Made by a program: the position numbers and the translations under genes. DNA of 5,979 nt, taken from JBHWPB01 sp043424675 (GTDB lineage Bacteria > Bacillota > Bacilli > Lactobacillales > Carnobacteriaceae_A). The stretch is taken from assembly GCA_043424675.1 (NCBI GenBank), contig JBHWPB010000114.1, forward strand, positions 1 through 5,979, given 5' to 3'. The notes beneath the pieces are model-generated. The model was not told the origin of the DNA. It saw only the letters and a list, made by a program, of their open reading frames with translations, and searched no databases. Below are positions 1-5,550 of the stretch, in pieces; position 1 is the stretch's first letter; each line of letters begins with the position of its first letter.

Positions 1-108
1 TGGTCCTGCTGGAACAAAGAATGTCAGAATCCAAGCCAATAAAACAATAAAAAATATAATAACATAGGTATCTGGCATGACAAACTTTCTTTTCCTATTT
101 TTACTCAT
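1..108 (-). CDS. YfcC-family membrane transporter, N-terminal fragment
   Basis: Only the first 36 codons lie in the window; the gene runs off the left edge. The peptide opens with a basic stretch (MSKNRKRKF), then the motif MPDTYVIIFFIVLLAW, a hydrophobic first membrane helix (about residues 14-32), and ends in FFVPAGP. The P-x-TYVIIFFI helix followed by a VPAG motif is characteristic of the start of YfcC-type carriers, a large polytopic family related to C4-dicarboxylate and arginine/ornithine carriers; the substrate cannot be told from this piece. The start is supported by a GAGGAGGG ribosome binding site at 116-123, 7 bases upstream of the ATG, and by the promoter at 163-191. The gene is separated from the SDR remnant upstream by a terminator, so it is transcribed from its own promoter. 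Family assignment is fairly confident, specificity unknown. Confidence 0.72.
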   Translation of the reverse strand, partial: MSKNRKRKFVMPDTYVIIFFIVLLAWILTFFVPAGP

Positions 109-162
109 TAATAATCCCTCCTCTATAAATATCTATTCAATAAAAGCCATAGATTATAGACA

Positions 163-191
163 AATATACCCTTTTGTGACGTTACTGTCAA
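163..191 (-). promoter_or_regulatory. Sigma-70/SigA promoter of the YfcC-family gene
   Basis: On the minus strand a perfect -35 TTGACA (186-191) is separated by exactly 17 bases from a -10 TATATT (163-168); a second TATAAT lies slightly downstream at 153-158. This points at the transporter start at 108 and gives a leader of roughly 50 bases. An inverted repeat TGAC-N6-GTCA (177-190) covers the -35 and part of the spacer, which is where a repressor or activator could bind; that role is inference. Confidence 0.7.
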
Positions 192-233
192 TCAGCTGTA
201 CCATAGAAGTTAATTTGAAAACGAAATAAGAAA

Positions 234-294
234 ACACAAAAAGGCATGAGGCTTCCCTTTTTCATTTCTTAAAAATAGGAAGTCTTCATGCCTT
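234..294 (-). terminator. Rho-independent terminator after the SDR remnant
   Basis: A long hairpin is formed by 241-256 (AAGGCATGAGGCTTCC) and 278-294 (GGAAGTCTTCATGCCTT) with a loop of about 21 bases. On the minus strand it is followed by TTTTTGTGTTTTC. It lies 57 bases past the stop of the truncated dehydrogenase and isolates the transporter gene from it. The arms pair with only a small bulge/mismatch. Confidence 0.8.
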
Positions 295-351
295 ATACAC
301 TTTTATTGAATTACTACAAAAAAGAATCTGTTCAAAGACTAATTATTTTCG

Positions 352-1044
352 TTATTCTCCACCTGTAATGCCGATGGATTCACCCGTAATTTTCGCTGCA
401 CCGTCTGATGCTAAGAAAACGGCTAAAGCACCGATCTCTTCGGGCTCGATGAGCTGTTTCATCCACTGGGCTCCTAAAATATGATTTTCTAAAGCTTCTT
501 GTTCTGTGGTGCCGTCTTTTTCAGCCAAGTCTGCAAGTTGATTTCGGATTAACTCTGTGTTGGTCGCTCCAGGCAAGATAGAGTTCGCTGTAATCCCTCG
601 TTGAGCGTTTTCCATAGCGACCGTCTCCGTGAAGCCGATCTGGCCATATTTCGCTGCAACATACGCTGATTTATACTTATCTGGGCGGCGGCCATGACCA
701 GACGAAATCGTGATGACCCGTCCCCAGCCGTTTTCTTGCATAGAGGGAAGAGCATATTTTGTCATCAAGAACGTACCGGTCAAAATAGTGTTTAAAACTA
801 AGTCCCACTCTTCTTTAGGAAATTCTTCTACCGAGTGGATTCTCTGAATGCCGGCGTTGTTGACGACGACATCAATGCGCCCGTATTTTTCGAGCACTTT
901 ATCAGTTAAACTTTTGACATCTTCTTCTGAGGCAACGTCGGCAGCTATTCCTACTGTATTAGACATTCCTTCGACGACTCTATCTAATTTTTCTTGGGTC
1001 CGGCCGGTAATTACGACACGCACCATATTGCCACTGAATTCCAT
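352..1044 (-). pseudogene. N-terminally truncated SDR, 3-hydroxybutyrate-dehydrogenase-like
   Basis: The 230-residue reading frame belongs to the classical short-chain dehydrogenases (Rossmann-fold NAD(P)H oxidoreductases, usually about 250-260 residues). Visible motifs are NNAG (62-65), Asn85, Ser115 in TISSGHG, and Tyr128-x3-Lys132 in SAYVAAKYG. The stretch SGHGRR...SAYVAAK, NSILPG and the C-terminal ITGESIGITGG resemble D-3-hydroxybutyrate dehydrogenases. Homology begins only at VRVVITGRTQEKLD, which is normally beta strand 2; the first ~30 residues, including beta strand 1 and the TGxxxGxG cofactor loop, are absent and replaced by MEFSGNM. There is no Shine-Dalgarno before the ATG at 1044, and the terminator at 1069-1117 sits directly upstream, so no promoter is visible. 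The rest of the frame is open and catalytic residues are intact, so the loss looks recent. The likely state is a 5'-deleted, non-functional gene; an assembly error is the alternative. Confidence 0.78.
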
Positions 1045-1068
1045 ATTGACTAATAGTTTTACATATCA

Positions 1069-1117
1069 AAAGAGCAGTTAGAGACCAGGGGAACAACCCG
1101 GTTTCTAACTGCTTTTT
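1069..1117 (-). terminator. Bidirectional-looking terminator downstream of the lipoprotein gene
   Basis: Arms 1073-1086 (AGCAGTTAGAGACC) and 1100-1113 (GGTTTCTAACTGCT) pair with one A-C mismatch on the minus-strand RNA, extended by GGG/CCC near the loop. On the minus strand the stem is followed by CTTTTGAT; on the plus strand by TTTTTGAATTT. It lies 42 bases past the lipoprotein stop, so it most likely ends that transcript. Its far edge is only about 25 bases from the start of the SDR remnant. Confidence 0.75.
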
Positions 1118-1158
1118 GAATTTCATGATCAACAAAACAATATGCATCTCTTGTTCTC

Positions 1159-1959
1159 CTACGGATTTCTATCTGTCACGAGATACTCTTGTGTATCCTT
1201 CCAGTAAAAATGATCAATAATTTTGTTGACTCTCGGGTAGAAACCTTCTGAGTAGAGGGGTGTGGAGTTGATGATCGTGACGAAATACTGACCGCTATGT
1301 TCACCTAACATCGCACGTCTTGAGCCTTCCGGGCTCTGGTACTCTCTGATAGCCCAGCTATAGTCCCTTTGCTCAGAAGGTACGCATTCCATCCCTTCTA
1401 AAAGTGTAGCCAGTGTGCCGCCTTCTTCGATACTTGGTTCCTCTGTGATATGTTCAGCAAAGAAGTAAACTTGTAAATAGATGTCTTCTAATTTTTGTCC
1501 CTCGTAATTTGCATAAAAGTAATAAGCATCACCCTCTCCGCCACTCGCCTCTTCCGCGATCATATCAGAGGGGACGTAGGTAAGAAAAGGGGCATCAACA
1601 TAGTTGTAGAGGTTTAAGGTAATCGGCTGCTCCATTGCTTCAATTTCAATCATTTCTTCAATCTGCGACGGGAACCCCTCGGTTTCAGGTCCTTCTTGCG
1701 ATGTTTCGTTGCTACTTGTATCTCCTGTTGTGTCTTCTTGTGTTGTTTCTTTGCTGTTTATATCTTCTGTAGTCTTGTTTTCTGATGACGTTTCACTGCT
1801 GTTTGTATCCACCGTTGACTCTTCTTGCTGACTTTTTTCTTCCTGAGTTGTCTCGGGCTCGCTGCCATTACTGTCAAGAGCCGGCCCTTCCACTTGCGTA
1901 CACGCTCCAAGTATTAGTATAAAAGTATAGAGTATAAAAAGGCTGAGTGTTTTTTTCAT
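1159..1959 (-). CDS. Secreted lipoprotein of unknown function with Ser/Thr/Glu linker
   Basis: The 266-residue protein starts MKKTLSLFILYTFILILGAC: a short basic n-region, a hydrophobic core and a lipobox ending at Cys20, so it should be lipidated and held on the outer face of the membrane. Residues 21-95 are a low-complexity acidic linker rich in T, S, E, Q and N with three tandem repeats, suited to spanning the cell wall. Residues 96-266 form a folded-looking domain with many aromatics (NLYNYVDAPFLTYVPSDM, DAYYFYANYEG, VYFFAEH, HFYWKD); I do not recognise a named family. The ATG at 1959 is preferred over a GTG at 1977 because GGAAGGAGT (1965-1973) is well placed before it and the resulting leader is a normal signal peptide. 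It is monocistronic, with a terminator at 1069-1117 and a cre-like site 41 bases upstream of the start. Confidence 0.88.
   Translation of the reverse strand: MKKTLSLFILYTFILILGACTQVEGPALDSNGSEPETTQEEKSQQEESTVDTNSSETSSENKTTEDINSKETTQEDTTGDTSSNETSQEGPETEGFPSQIEEMIEIEAMEQPITLNLYNYVDAPFLTYVPSDMIAEEASGGEGDAYYFYANYEGQKLEDIYLQVYFFAEHITEEPSIEEGGTLATLLEGMECVPSEQRDYSWAIREYQSPEGSRRAMLGEHSGQYFVTIINSTPLYSEGFYPRVNKIIDHFYWKDTQEYLVTDRNP
1678..1809 (-). repeat. Three tandem repeats in the lipoprotein linker
   Basis: Residues 51-65, 66-79 and 80-94 follow the pattern D-[TI]-[NS]-S-x-E-T-[ST]-[SQ]-E plus a variable tail of 4-5 residues. The DNA is also alike: each unit on the minus strand begins GATAYAARYAGCARHGAAAC, so the repeats arose by duplication of about 42-45 bases rather than by amino-acid bias alone. 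A weaker related unit (DSNGSEPETTQE) lies at residues 29-40. Such tracts can change length by slippage or recombination. Confidence 0.72.
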
Positions 1960-1999
1960 TTTTAACTCCTTCCCCACTGCAAGGGATACTCATCTATAT

Positions 2000-2013
2000 T
2001 GTGAGCGCTTGCA
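2000..2013. promoter_or_regulatory. cre-like (CcpA/LacI-type) operator
   Basis: TGTGAGCGCTTGCA is a near-perfect palindrome around AGCGCT with TG and CA ends, the layout of CcpA-binding cre sites (consensus TGWAANCGNTNWCA, two mismatches here). It is 41 bases upstream of the lipoprotein start and would lie inside its leader if the TATAAT at 2043-2048 is used, giving repression by blocking. It also overlaps the -35 of a possible plus-strand promoter. Another LacI-family regulator could be the binder. Confidence 0.5.
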
Positions 2014-2036
2014 AAAATATATGCAAGAGATATAAC
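2009..2036 (+). promoter_or_regulatory. Possible plus-strand promoter for a small RNA
   Basis: TTGCAA (2009-2014), a 16-base spacer, and TATAAC (2031-2036) form a plausible SigA promoter on the plus strand, although no plus-strand gene follows. Transcription from about 2043 would run to the hairpin and U-tract at 2175-2200. The region is AT-rich, so chance matches are common. Confidence 0.3.
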
Positions 2037-2042
2037 CCTCTT

Positions 2043-2071
2043 ATTATAGACAATCCTAAAATGTTCTACCC
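2043..2071 (-). promoter_or_regulatory. Possible lipoprotein promoter
   Basis: A perfect minus-strand -10 TATAAT sits at 2043-2048. At the usual 17-base spacing the -35 position (2066-2071) reads GGGTAG, which is poor, so the promoter would be weak or activator-dependent. It would give a leader of about 75 bases containing the cre-like site. Confidence 0.35.
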
Positions 2072-2099
2072 AGGTTTCCTTATCAAAAAACGAGAATTT

Positions 2100-2190
2100 A
2101 AAAACAGAAACGCCTGCATCTCTTATAAACCGTTCCTCAAAAGCAAGAAGGGAGAGCAGCTCATGACTTGAACACAGGGTTTCTGTTTTT
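2100..2190 (-). terminator. Long-loop hairpin, likely terminator of rtcB
   Basis: AAAAACAGAAACGCCTG (2100-2116) pairs with CAGGGTTTCTGTTTTT (2175-2190) with a single bulged base. On the minus strand it follows the rtcB stop by about 47 bases and ends in CTGTTTTTAAATT. The plus strand has an even better U-tract. The 58-base loop is unusually large for an intrinsic terminator, so efficiency is uncertain. Confidence 0.55.
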
Positions 2191-2237
2191 CTATTTTTTT
2201 AAGCGATCGGCTGAGATTTTAGCACGGTTTTTGTTAT

Positions 2238-3350
2238 TCATCCTTTTAAGTTATAGATCGGTCTGATGTATTCTACGACATCGATTGTAGGAGCGGCTAA
2301 CTTTAAGATATCTTTCTGACGGTTATAAGCAGAAGGTGCTTCGTCCAAGGTTTGTTTGGAAACAGAGGTTGAATAGACATCCTGCATCATCTTTTGATAG
2401 TCAGGCAGAGTGATTCTCTTTTTCGCCTGTGTTCGCGAAAGCGTTCGCCCTGCCCCATGCGGAGCGGAATAGTTCCAATCTTCGTTCCCCTTGCCTTTCG
2501 CAATAACCGAACCGTCTCTGGAATTGAAAGGGATAATCAATTTCTCATCCTTTAGCGCAGACACCGCTCCTTTACGTGCGATTCTTTTATCTAAATCGAT
2601 ATAATTATGCACCGTGTCAAAGCGGTCTTTCGTTGTCAAACCGGTATTTTTCAAAATATTATCTGCCATCGCATTGCGATTCTGGAAGGCATATTTTTGT
2701 GCCAGTCCCAAGTCATGTAGGTATTCTTCCAGTAAATCTCCGGTTAAATATCCTTCTCCCTTGTTTTTAGACGGATGCTGCTGATCTGCCAAGTCTTGAT
2801 AGTAAGTAGCAATGGTATGACCTGGGTTGCGGCTACCGGAGTGAATGACCAAATAAACCTTGCCATTGTCCGCTGCCTCTAAAGCAATAAAGTGGTTGCC
2901 TCCACCCAGAGAACCAATAGATGTATAATAGGTCTCTTTATCCAAGAGGTCGGCTGCTAAGAATTCATCTCTTTCAACAACAGACGCTTTTTGTGTTCTG
3001 TTATGACGGTTGAAGCCGAGAGGGACATTCTGACGAACATTGCGGTCAAATTGTTTGAGAAACTTCTTGTCAGAGGCCTCTTTTTTATTGATATCGAGCT
3101 CTGTGACGTTCACACCGCAGCCGATGTCTACGCCAATAAAGTTAGGAACCACCTTGTCTTCTACAGTCATGGTGGTTCCGACCGTGGATCCCTTTCCGTA
3201 ATGGACGTCGGGCATAAAGCGAAACTTACTCTCCTTGAATTCTTCCCGATCCATCATCGCTTCTATCTGTTGATAAGAAGATTCATCAATATTGGGATTA
3301 AAGACTTTTGCTTGATTATGTTTGCCTTCGATTGAAATGGATTGATTCAT
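2238..3350 (-). CDS. rtcB: RtcB-family RNA ligase
   Basis: RtcB joins RNA ends bearing a 2',3'-cyclic phosphate or 3'-phosphate to a 5'-hydroxyl, using GTP and Mn2+ through a histidine-guanylate intermediate; in bacteria it acts in cytoplasmic RNA repair. The 370-residue protein carries the family motifs in order: MPDVHYGKG (46-54), GVDIGCGV (73-80, with metal ligands Asp75 and Cys78), LGGGNHF (148-154, His153), HSGSRNPG (170-177, His170), VHNY (247-250, His248), APHGAGR (296-302, nucleophile His298) and DEAPSAY (336-342). It is shorter than the E. coli enzyme (408 residues), like many compact bacterial forms, but complete. An in-frame TAG lies two codons upstream, so the ATG at 3350 is the start; its ribosome site AAGGAGA (3363-3369) is 12 bases away, longer than usual. 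No rtcA, archease or rtcR is nearby. It diverges from ftcD. Confidence 0.95.
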   Translation of the reverse strand: MNQSISIEGKHNQAKVFNPNIDESSYQQIEAMMDREEFKESKFRFMPDVHYGKGSTVGTTMTVEDKVVPNFIGVDIGCGVNVTELDINKKEASDKKFLKQFDRNVRQNVPLGFNRHNRTQKASVVERDEFLAADLLDKETYYTSIGSLGGGNHFIALEAADNGKVYLVIHSGSRNPGHTIATYYQDLADQQHPSKNKGEGYLTGDLLEEYLHDLGLAQKYAFQNRNAMADNILKNTGLTTKDRFDTVHNYIDLDKRIARKGAVSALKDEKLIIPFNSRDGSVIAKGKGNEDWNYSAPHGAGRTLSRTQAKKRITLPDYQKMMQDVYSTSVSKQTLDEAPSAYNRQKDILKLAAPTIDVVEYIRPIYNLKG

Positions 3351-3399
3351 GATCTATCGATGTCTCCTTGTTTAATTTTTTTCGTTGCTTTGTATTCCT

Positions 3400-3429
3400 A
3401 GTATATAACATCTTATCTCATCCTTGAAA
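3400..3429 (-). promoter_or_regulatory. Possible rtcB promoter
   Basis: On the minus strand TATACT (3400-3405) lies 18 bases from TTTCAA (3424-3429). The -10 is good and the -35 moderate. It would give a leader of about 45 bases including the AAGGAGA site. The 190-base region between rtcB and ftcD must hold both divergent promoters; for ftcD I see only weak candidates, such as TATAAA at 3495-3500 without a matching -35. Confidence 0.4.
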
Positions 3430-3540
3430 TAATGGAATCCTACTCACTACTTCAATCATAAAATTCACAACCGGGTTTGCTTTACGTGGAGGTCTATAAA
3501 AGTTAAGCTAAGATGGAAATAAGAAAGGATGGATAGAGGC

Positions 3541-4437
3541 ATGACTCAATTGATACAAACTGCTCCTAATTTTAGCGAGGGAATAGATAAAGATATTATG
3601 TCAGGTTTGAAAGAACGTGCTGAAACGGGAGACCATCATGTCTTGATGGACGCGCAGACTGACAGCGACCACAACCGCAGCACTTACTATCTGCTGGGAG
3701 AGCCTGAGAGTGTCTTGAAGGCTACTTATGAAATGGTAAAATTTGCGACAGAAAAAATTGATATGAACGAACATGTGGGAGTCCACCCGCGTATGGGGGC
3801 AAGTGATGTTGTACCTGTTATTCCTGTCAAAAATATTTCCATCGAAGAATGTGTTGAGCTTGCTAAAGAACTCGGACAAAAAATTGGCGAAGAATTAGAG
3901 GTCCCTGTTTACCTTTACGAAGATGCAGCTTCTAACGAAGAACGAAAAAATTTAGCAAACGTTCGCCGCGGAGAGTATGAAGGACTCCCAGAGAAAATGA
4001 AAGACGAAAACTGGAAGCCTGATTATGGACCAAGCACACCTCACCCGACAGCTGGTGCAGTCGCAGTGGGAGCACGTCCTGATCTTGTTTACCTCAATGT
4101 TAACTTAGACACTAATCATTTAGATATTGCTCAAGACATAGCCAAGACAGTCCGCAAATCTAACGGCGGTCTGGATCACTTAAAAGCAATAGGTGTAAAC
4201 CTCGAGGACAGAGATATGGTGCAAGTTACGACAACTATCACGAACTATAAGGAGCTTCCTTTTTATCGCGTCTTAGAAAATATCAGAATGGAAGCTAAAC
4301 GTTATGGTGTGGATGTTGTGAGTACTGAGGTTTATGGCATGACGCCTGCACAAGCTATGATTGACACCGCTGTATATTACTTACAGGCCGAAAGATTTGA
4401 TAGTGATAAACAAGTCGTTGAGAACTTCTTATTATAA
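3541..4437 (+). CDS. ftcD: Glutamate formimidoyltransferase (formiminotransferase)
   Basis: The enzyme transfers the formimino group of N-formiminoglutamate to tetrahydrofolate (EC 2.1.2.5), the last step of one histidine degradation route; some bacterial homologues also handle 5-formyltetrahydrofolate. The 298-residue product matches the two formiminotransferase subdomains without the cyclodeaminase half found in animals. It opens with TAPNFSEG (7-14), has the folate-site motif VGVHPRMGASD with His82 at the position of the catalytic His82 of mammalian FTCD, then VPVYLYEDAA, RRGEYEGL, PDYGPSTPHPTAGAVAVGAR and LNVNLDT. An upstream ATG at 3529 is rejected because it abuts AGAAAGG (3522-3528) and leaves no spacing; the ATG at 3541 aligns with the family start and lies 12 bases from that site. 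No hut genes are in the window. It is monocistronic, ending at a strong terminator, and converges on the SDR gene. Confidence 0.94.
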   Translation: MTQLIQTAPNFSEGIDKDIMSGLKERAETGDHHVLMDAQTDSDHNRSTYYLLGEPESVLKATYEMVKFATEKIDMNEHVGVHPRMGASDVVPVIPVKNISIEECVELAKELGQKIGEELEVPVYLYEDAASNEERKNLANVRRGEYEGLPEKMKDENWKPDYGPSTPHPTAGAVAVGARPDLVYLNVNLDTNHLDIAQDIAKTVRKSNGGLDHLKAIGVNLEDRDMVQVTTTITNYKELPFYRVLENIRMEAKRYGVDVVSTEVYGMTPAQAMIDTAVYYLQAERFDSDKQVVENFLL

Positions 4438-4441
4438 AAAA

Positions 4442-4489
4442 CTCTATACCATATAGAGATAAAAGAGAACCCAGGCGGGGTTCTCTTTT
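4442..4489 (+). terminator. Tandem-hairpin terminator of ftcD
   Basis: A small hairpin CTCTATA-CCA-TATAGAG (4442-4458) is followed by the main stem AAAAGAGAACCC (4461-4472) with GGGTTCTCTTTT (4478-4489) and a 5-base loop. The 3' side ends in TTTTGCTTT. The minus strand also ends in a short T-run (CTTTTATC), so it may serve the convergent SDR transcript as well. Confidence 0.88.
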
Positions 4490-4512
4490 GCTTTAAAATA
4501 TTATAACTCGTC

Positions 4513-4559
4513 AGTAAAAACAAGGCTATCATACAAGTGAGCGTTTCTGATAGAAAGCC
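4513..4559 (-). terminator. Possible terminator of the second SDR gene
   Basis: On the minus strand CTATCA (4548-4553) pairs with TGATAG (4526-4531), with flanking GGCT/AGCC offering extra pairs, followed by CCTTGTTTTTACTG. It lies about 20 bases after the SDR stop at 4578. The loop is 16 bases and the stem is bulged, so it is weaker than the adjacent ftcD terminator. Confidence 0.4.
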
Positions 4560-4577
4560 AGCTATAGACATTCCGTA

Positions 4578-5348
4578 TCAGATAGTGTGTCCGCCGTCTA
4601 CTGCGATGACTTCTCCATTGAGATACGGTGAAGCGTCAGATAATAAGAAAGCAGCGACTTCAGCGACTTCTCTCACTTCACCCGTTCTTCCCATAGGATT
4701 ACCAAAAGACAACTTCTCTTCCAATTCTTCTGATTTAGATTTATCGCCTTTATTGACAATCTCAGTCAAGACCCAGCCAGGAGCCACCGCATTGACTTGG
4801 ATGTTTTCTTTCCCATATTGATACGCAGCTTGTTTAGTGAAACTGTTCAACGCAGCTTTAGAAGCAGAATAAGTAGCCAAAGAACCTCCCCCAGTCACAC
4901 GCAAAGACGTACCAGATGACGTATTAACAATTCTTCCTCCGCCCTCTTCTCTCAAATAAGGAAGGACATGCTTGATGCCAAAGACAGCAGCTTTATAATT
5001 CACCCCAAAGATAGTATCAATGTGTTCTTCTGTGATGTCTTCAATGTTAGGAATACCATCTCCAACACCTGCATTATTGAATAAAGCATTCACTTTTCCG
5101 AACACTTGAACGGTCTGCTCAACAAAACCTTGAACCGCTTCTTCGTCAGAAACATCAGCTGACAGAGCTAATACCTCGGCACCTTCCACCGTCTCTTCTA
5201 TTTCTTTTTTCGCACGCTCTAGCTTTTCTTCATTACGCGCAACGATGGTGACTTTACCGCCCTCAGCTGCAACCATTTTAGCCGTTTCTAAACCGAATCC
5301 AGAACTGCCACCTGTGATAATAACAACCTTGTCTTCGAATCTCTTCAT
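4578..5348 (-). CDS. SDR-family NAD(P)-dependent oxidoreductase
   Basis: This 256-residue classical SDR is complete. It shows the cofactor loop TGGSSGFG (12-19), an acidic site DV (65-66), NNAG (91-94), catalytic-helix Asn117 in GVNY, Ser145 in NTSSG, YSASK (Tyr160, Lys164), VAPGWV (188-193) and the usual C-terminus GEVIAVDGGHTI. The segment between the SSG and YSASK motifs is about two residues longer than typical. These motifs fix the fold and NAD(P) chemistry, not the substrate; the general 3-oxoacyl-reductase/glucose-dehydrogenase-like group is as far as I would go. The ATG at 5348 is chosen over one at 5375 because AGAAGGAGT (5356-5364) is ideally spaced before it and the family starts near MKRFEDKVVIITGG. 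It is unrelated in detail to the truncated SDR at 352-1044, so the two are not recent duplicates. Confidence 0.92.
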   Translation of the reverse strand: MKRFEDKVVIITGGSSGFGLETAKMVAAEGGKVTIVARNEEKLERAKKEIEETVEGAEVLALSADVSDEEAVQGFVEQTVQVFGKVNALFNNAGVGDGIPNIEDITEEHIDTIFGVNYKAAVFGIKHVLPYLREEGGGRIVNTSSGTSLRVTGGGSLATYSASKAALNSFTKQAAYQYGKENIQVNAVAPGWVLTEIVNKGDKSKSEELEEKLSFGNPMGRTGEVREVAEVAAFLLSDASPYLNGEVIAVDGGHTI

Positions 5349-5385
5349 AATATGAACTCCTTCTGTAGTAGTCATTTTTATATTA

Positions 5386-5412
5386 TTTATATAATAGCAC
5401 CCTTTTTGTGAA
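5386..5412 (-). promoter_or_regulatory. Possible promoter of the second SDR gene
   Basis: On the minus strand TTCACA (5407-5412) and TATAAA (5386-5391) are separated by 15 bases, shorter than ideal; TATTAT at 5391-5396 is an alternative -10. The stretch is very AT-rich so the exact choice is uncertain. A degenerate cre-like sequence around AAAACGCTTT (5415-5428) overlaps the upstream side. Confidence 0.33.
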
Positions 5413-5457
5413 AAAGAAAACGCTTTTTTGAGTCATTCGTGGTACTTTCCCCATGTC

Positions 5458-5468
5458 TGATATATAAT
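5458..5468 (+). promoter_or_regulatory. Possible extended -10 promoter of the DUF2188 gene
   Basis: TGATATATAAT contains an extended -10 (TG-N-TATATA) overlapping a perfect TATAAT at 5463-5468. No good -35 is present 16-18 bases upstream, which fits an extended -10 promoter. The leader would be about 75 bases. The 202-base gap between the divergent SDR and DUF2188 genes otherwise shows no gene. Confidence 0.38.
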
Positions 5469-5550
5469 GCGTTTTATTTGAAACTCTTCGTCTAGATGTT
5501 AGGATATATATGTAGAGTTGAACCATTCGGATTTTGAAAGGAGCGATTCT

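Larger units (their letters stand above)
2043..2200 (+). ncRNA. Candidate small RNA or structured leader between rtcB and the lipoprotein gene
   Basis: This 158-base stretch has no credible coding frame, yet it contains a 16-17 base-pair stem (2100-2116 with 2175-2190) enclosing a 58-base loop and, on the plus strand, a strong U-tract (TTTTTCTATTTTTTT, 2186-2200). A plus-strand promoter-like element and a cre-like site lie just upstream. A second segment, CAGGTTTC (2071-2078), can pair with GAAACGCCTG (2107-2116) in competition with the main stem. The simpler reading is that the hairpin is only a terminator for rtcB on the minus strand; expression as an RNA is inference. Confidence 0.3.

Noticed and set aside
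1143..2124. Direct repeat TGCATCTCTT at 1143-1152 and 2115-2124 flanking the lipoprotein gene
   Set aside because: A 10-base repeat within about 1 kb is expected by chance, and nothing else suggests a mobile unit.
2149..2170. A two-codon mini-ORF (ATG ACT TGA at 2163-2171) preceded by AAGGGAG, like a leader peptide
   Set aside because: No plus-strand gene follows that it could regulate, and such short matches arise easily by chance.
1947..2171. A 74-codon plus-strand reading frame across the lipoprotein start and the intergenic hairpin
   Set aside because: It overlaps the lipoprotein signal-peptide region and runs through the hairpin arm. It has no ribosome site at its start and a composition unlike a protein.
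2104..2186. A tRNA gene suggested by the 7-base CAGAAAC/GTTTCTG closing stem and a D-arm-like GGGAGAGCA
   Set aside because: No consistent cloverleaf could be drawn: there is no T-arm in the right place and no anticodon stem of five pairs.
2991..3335. A 114-codon plus-strand frame antisense to the rtcB start
   Set aside because: It lies wholly inside the strongly conserved rtcB coding region on the other strand and is explained as its shadow.
352..5348. The two SDR genes as a recent duplication
   Set aside because: Their sequences differ throughout, including around the Ser-Tyr catalytic region and C-termini; they only share the family motifs.
5415..5428. cre-like AGAAAACGCTTTTT between the SDR and DUF2188 genes
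   Set aside because: Three of the conserved end positions mismatch the cre consensus, and the A/T runs make the match cheap.
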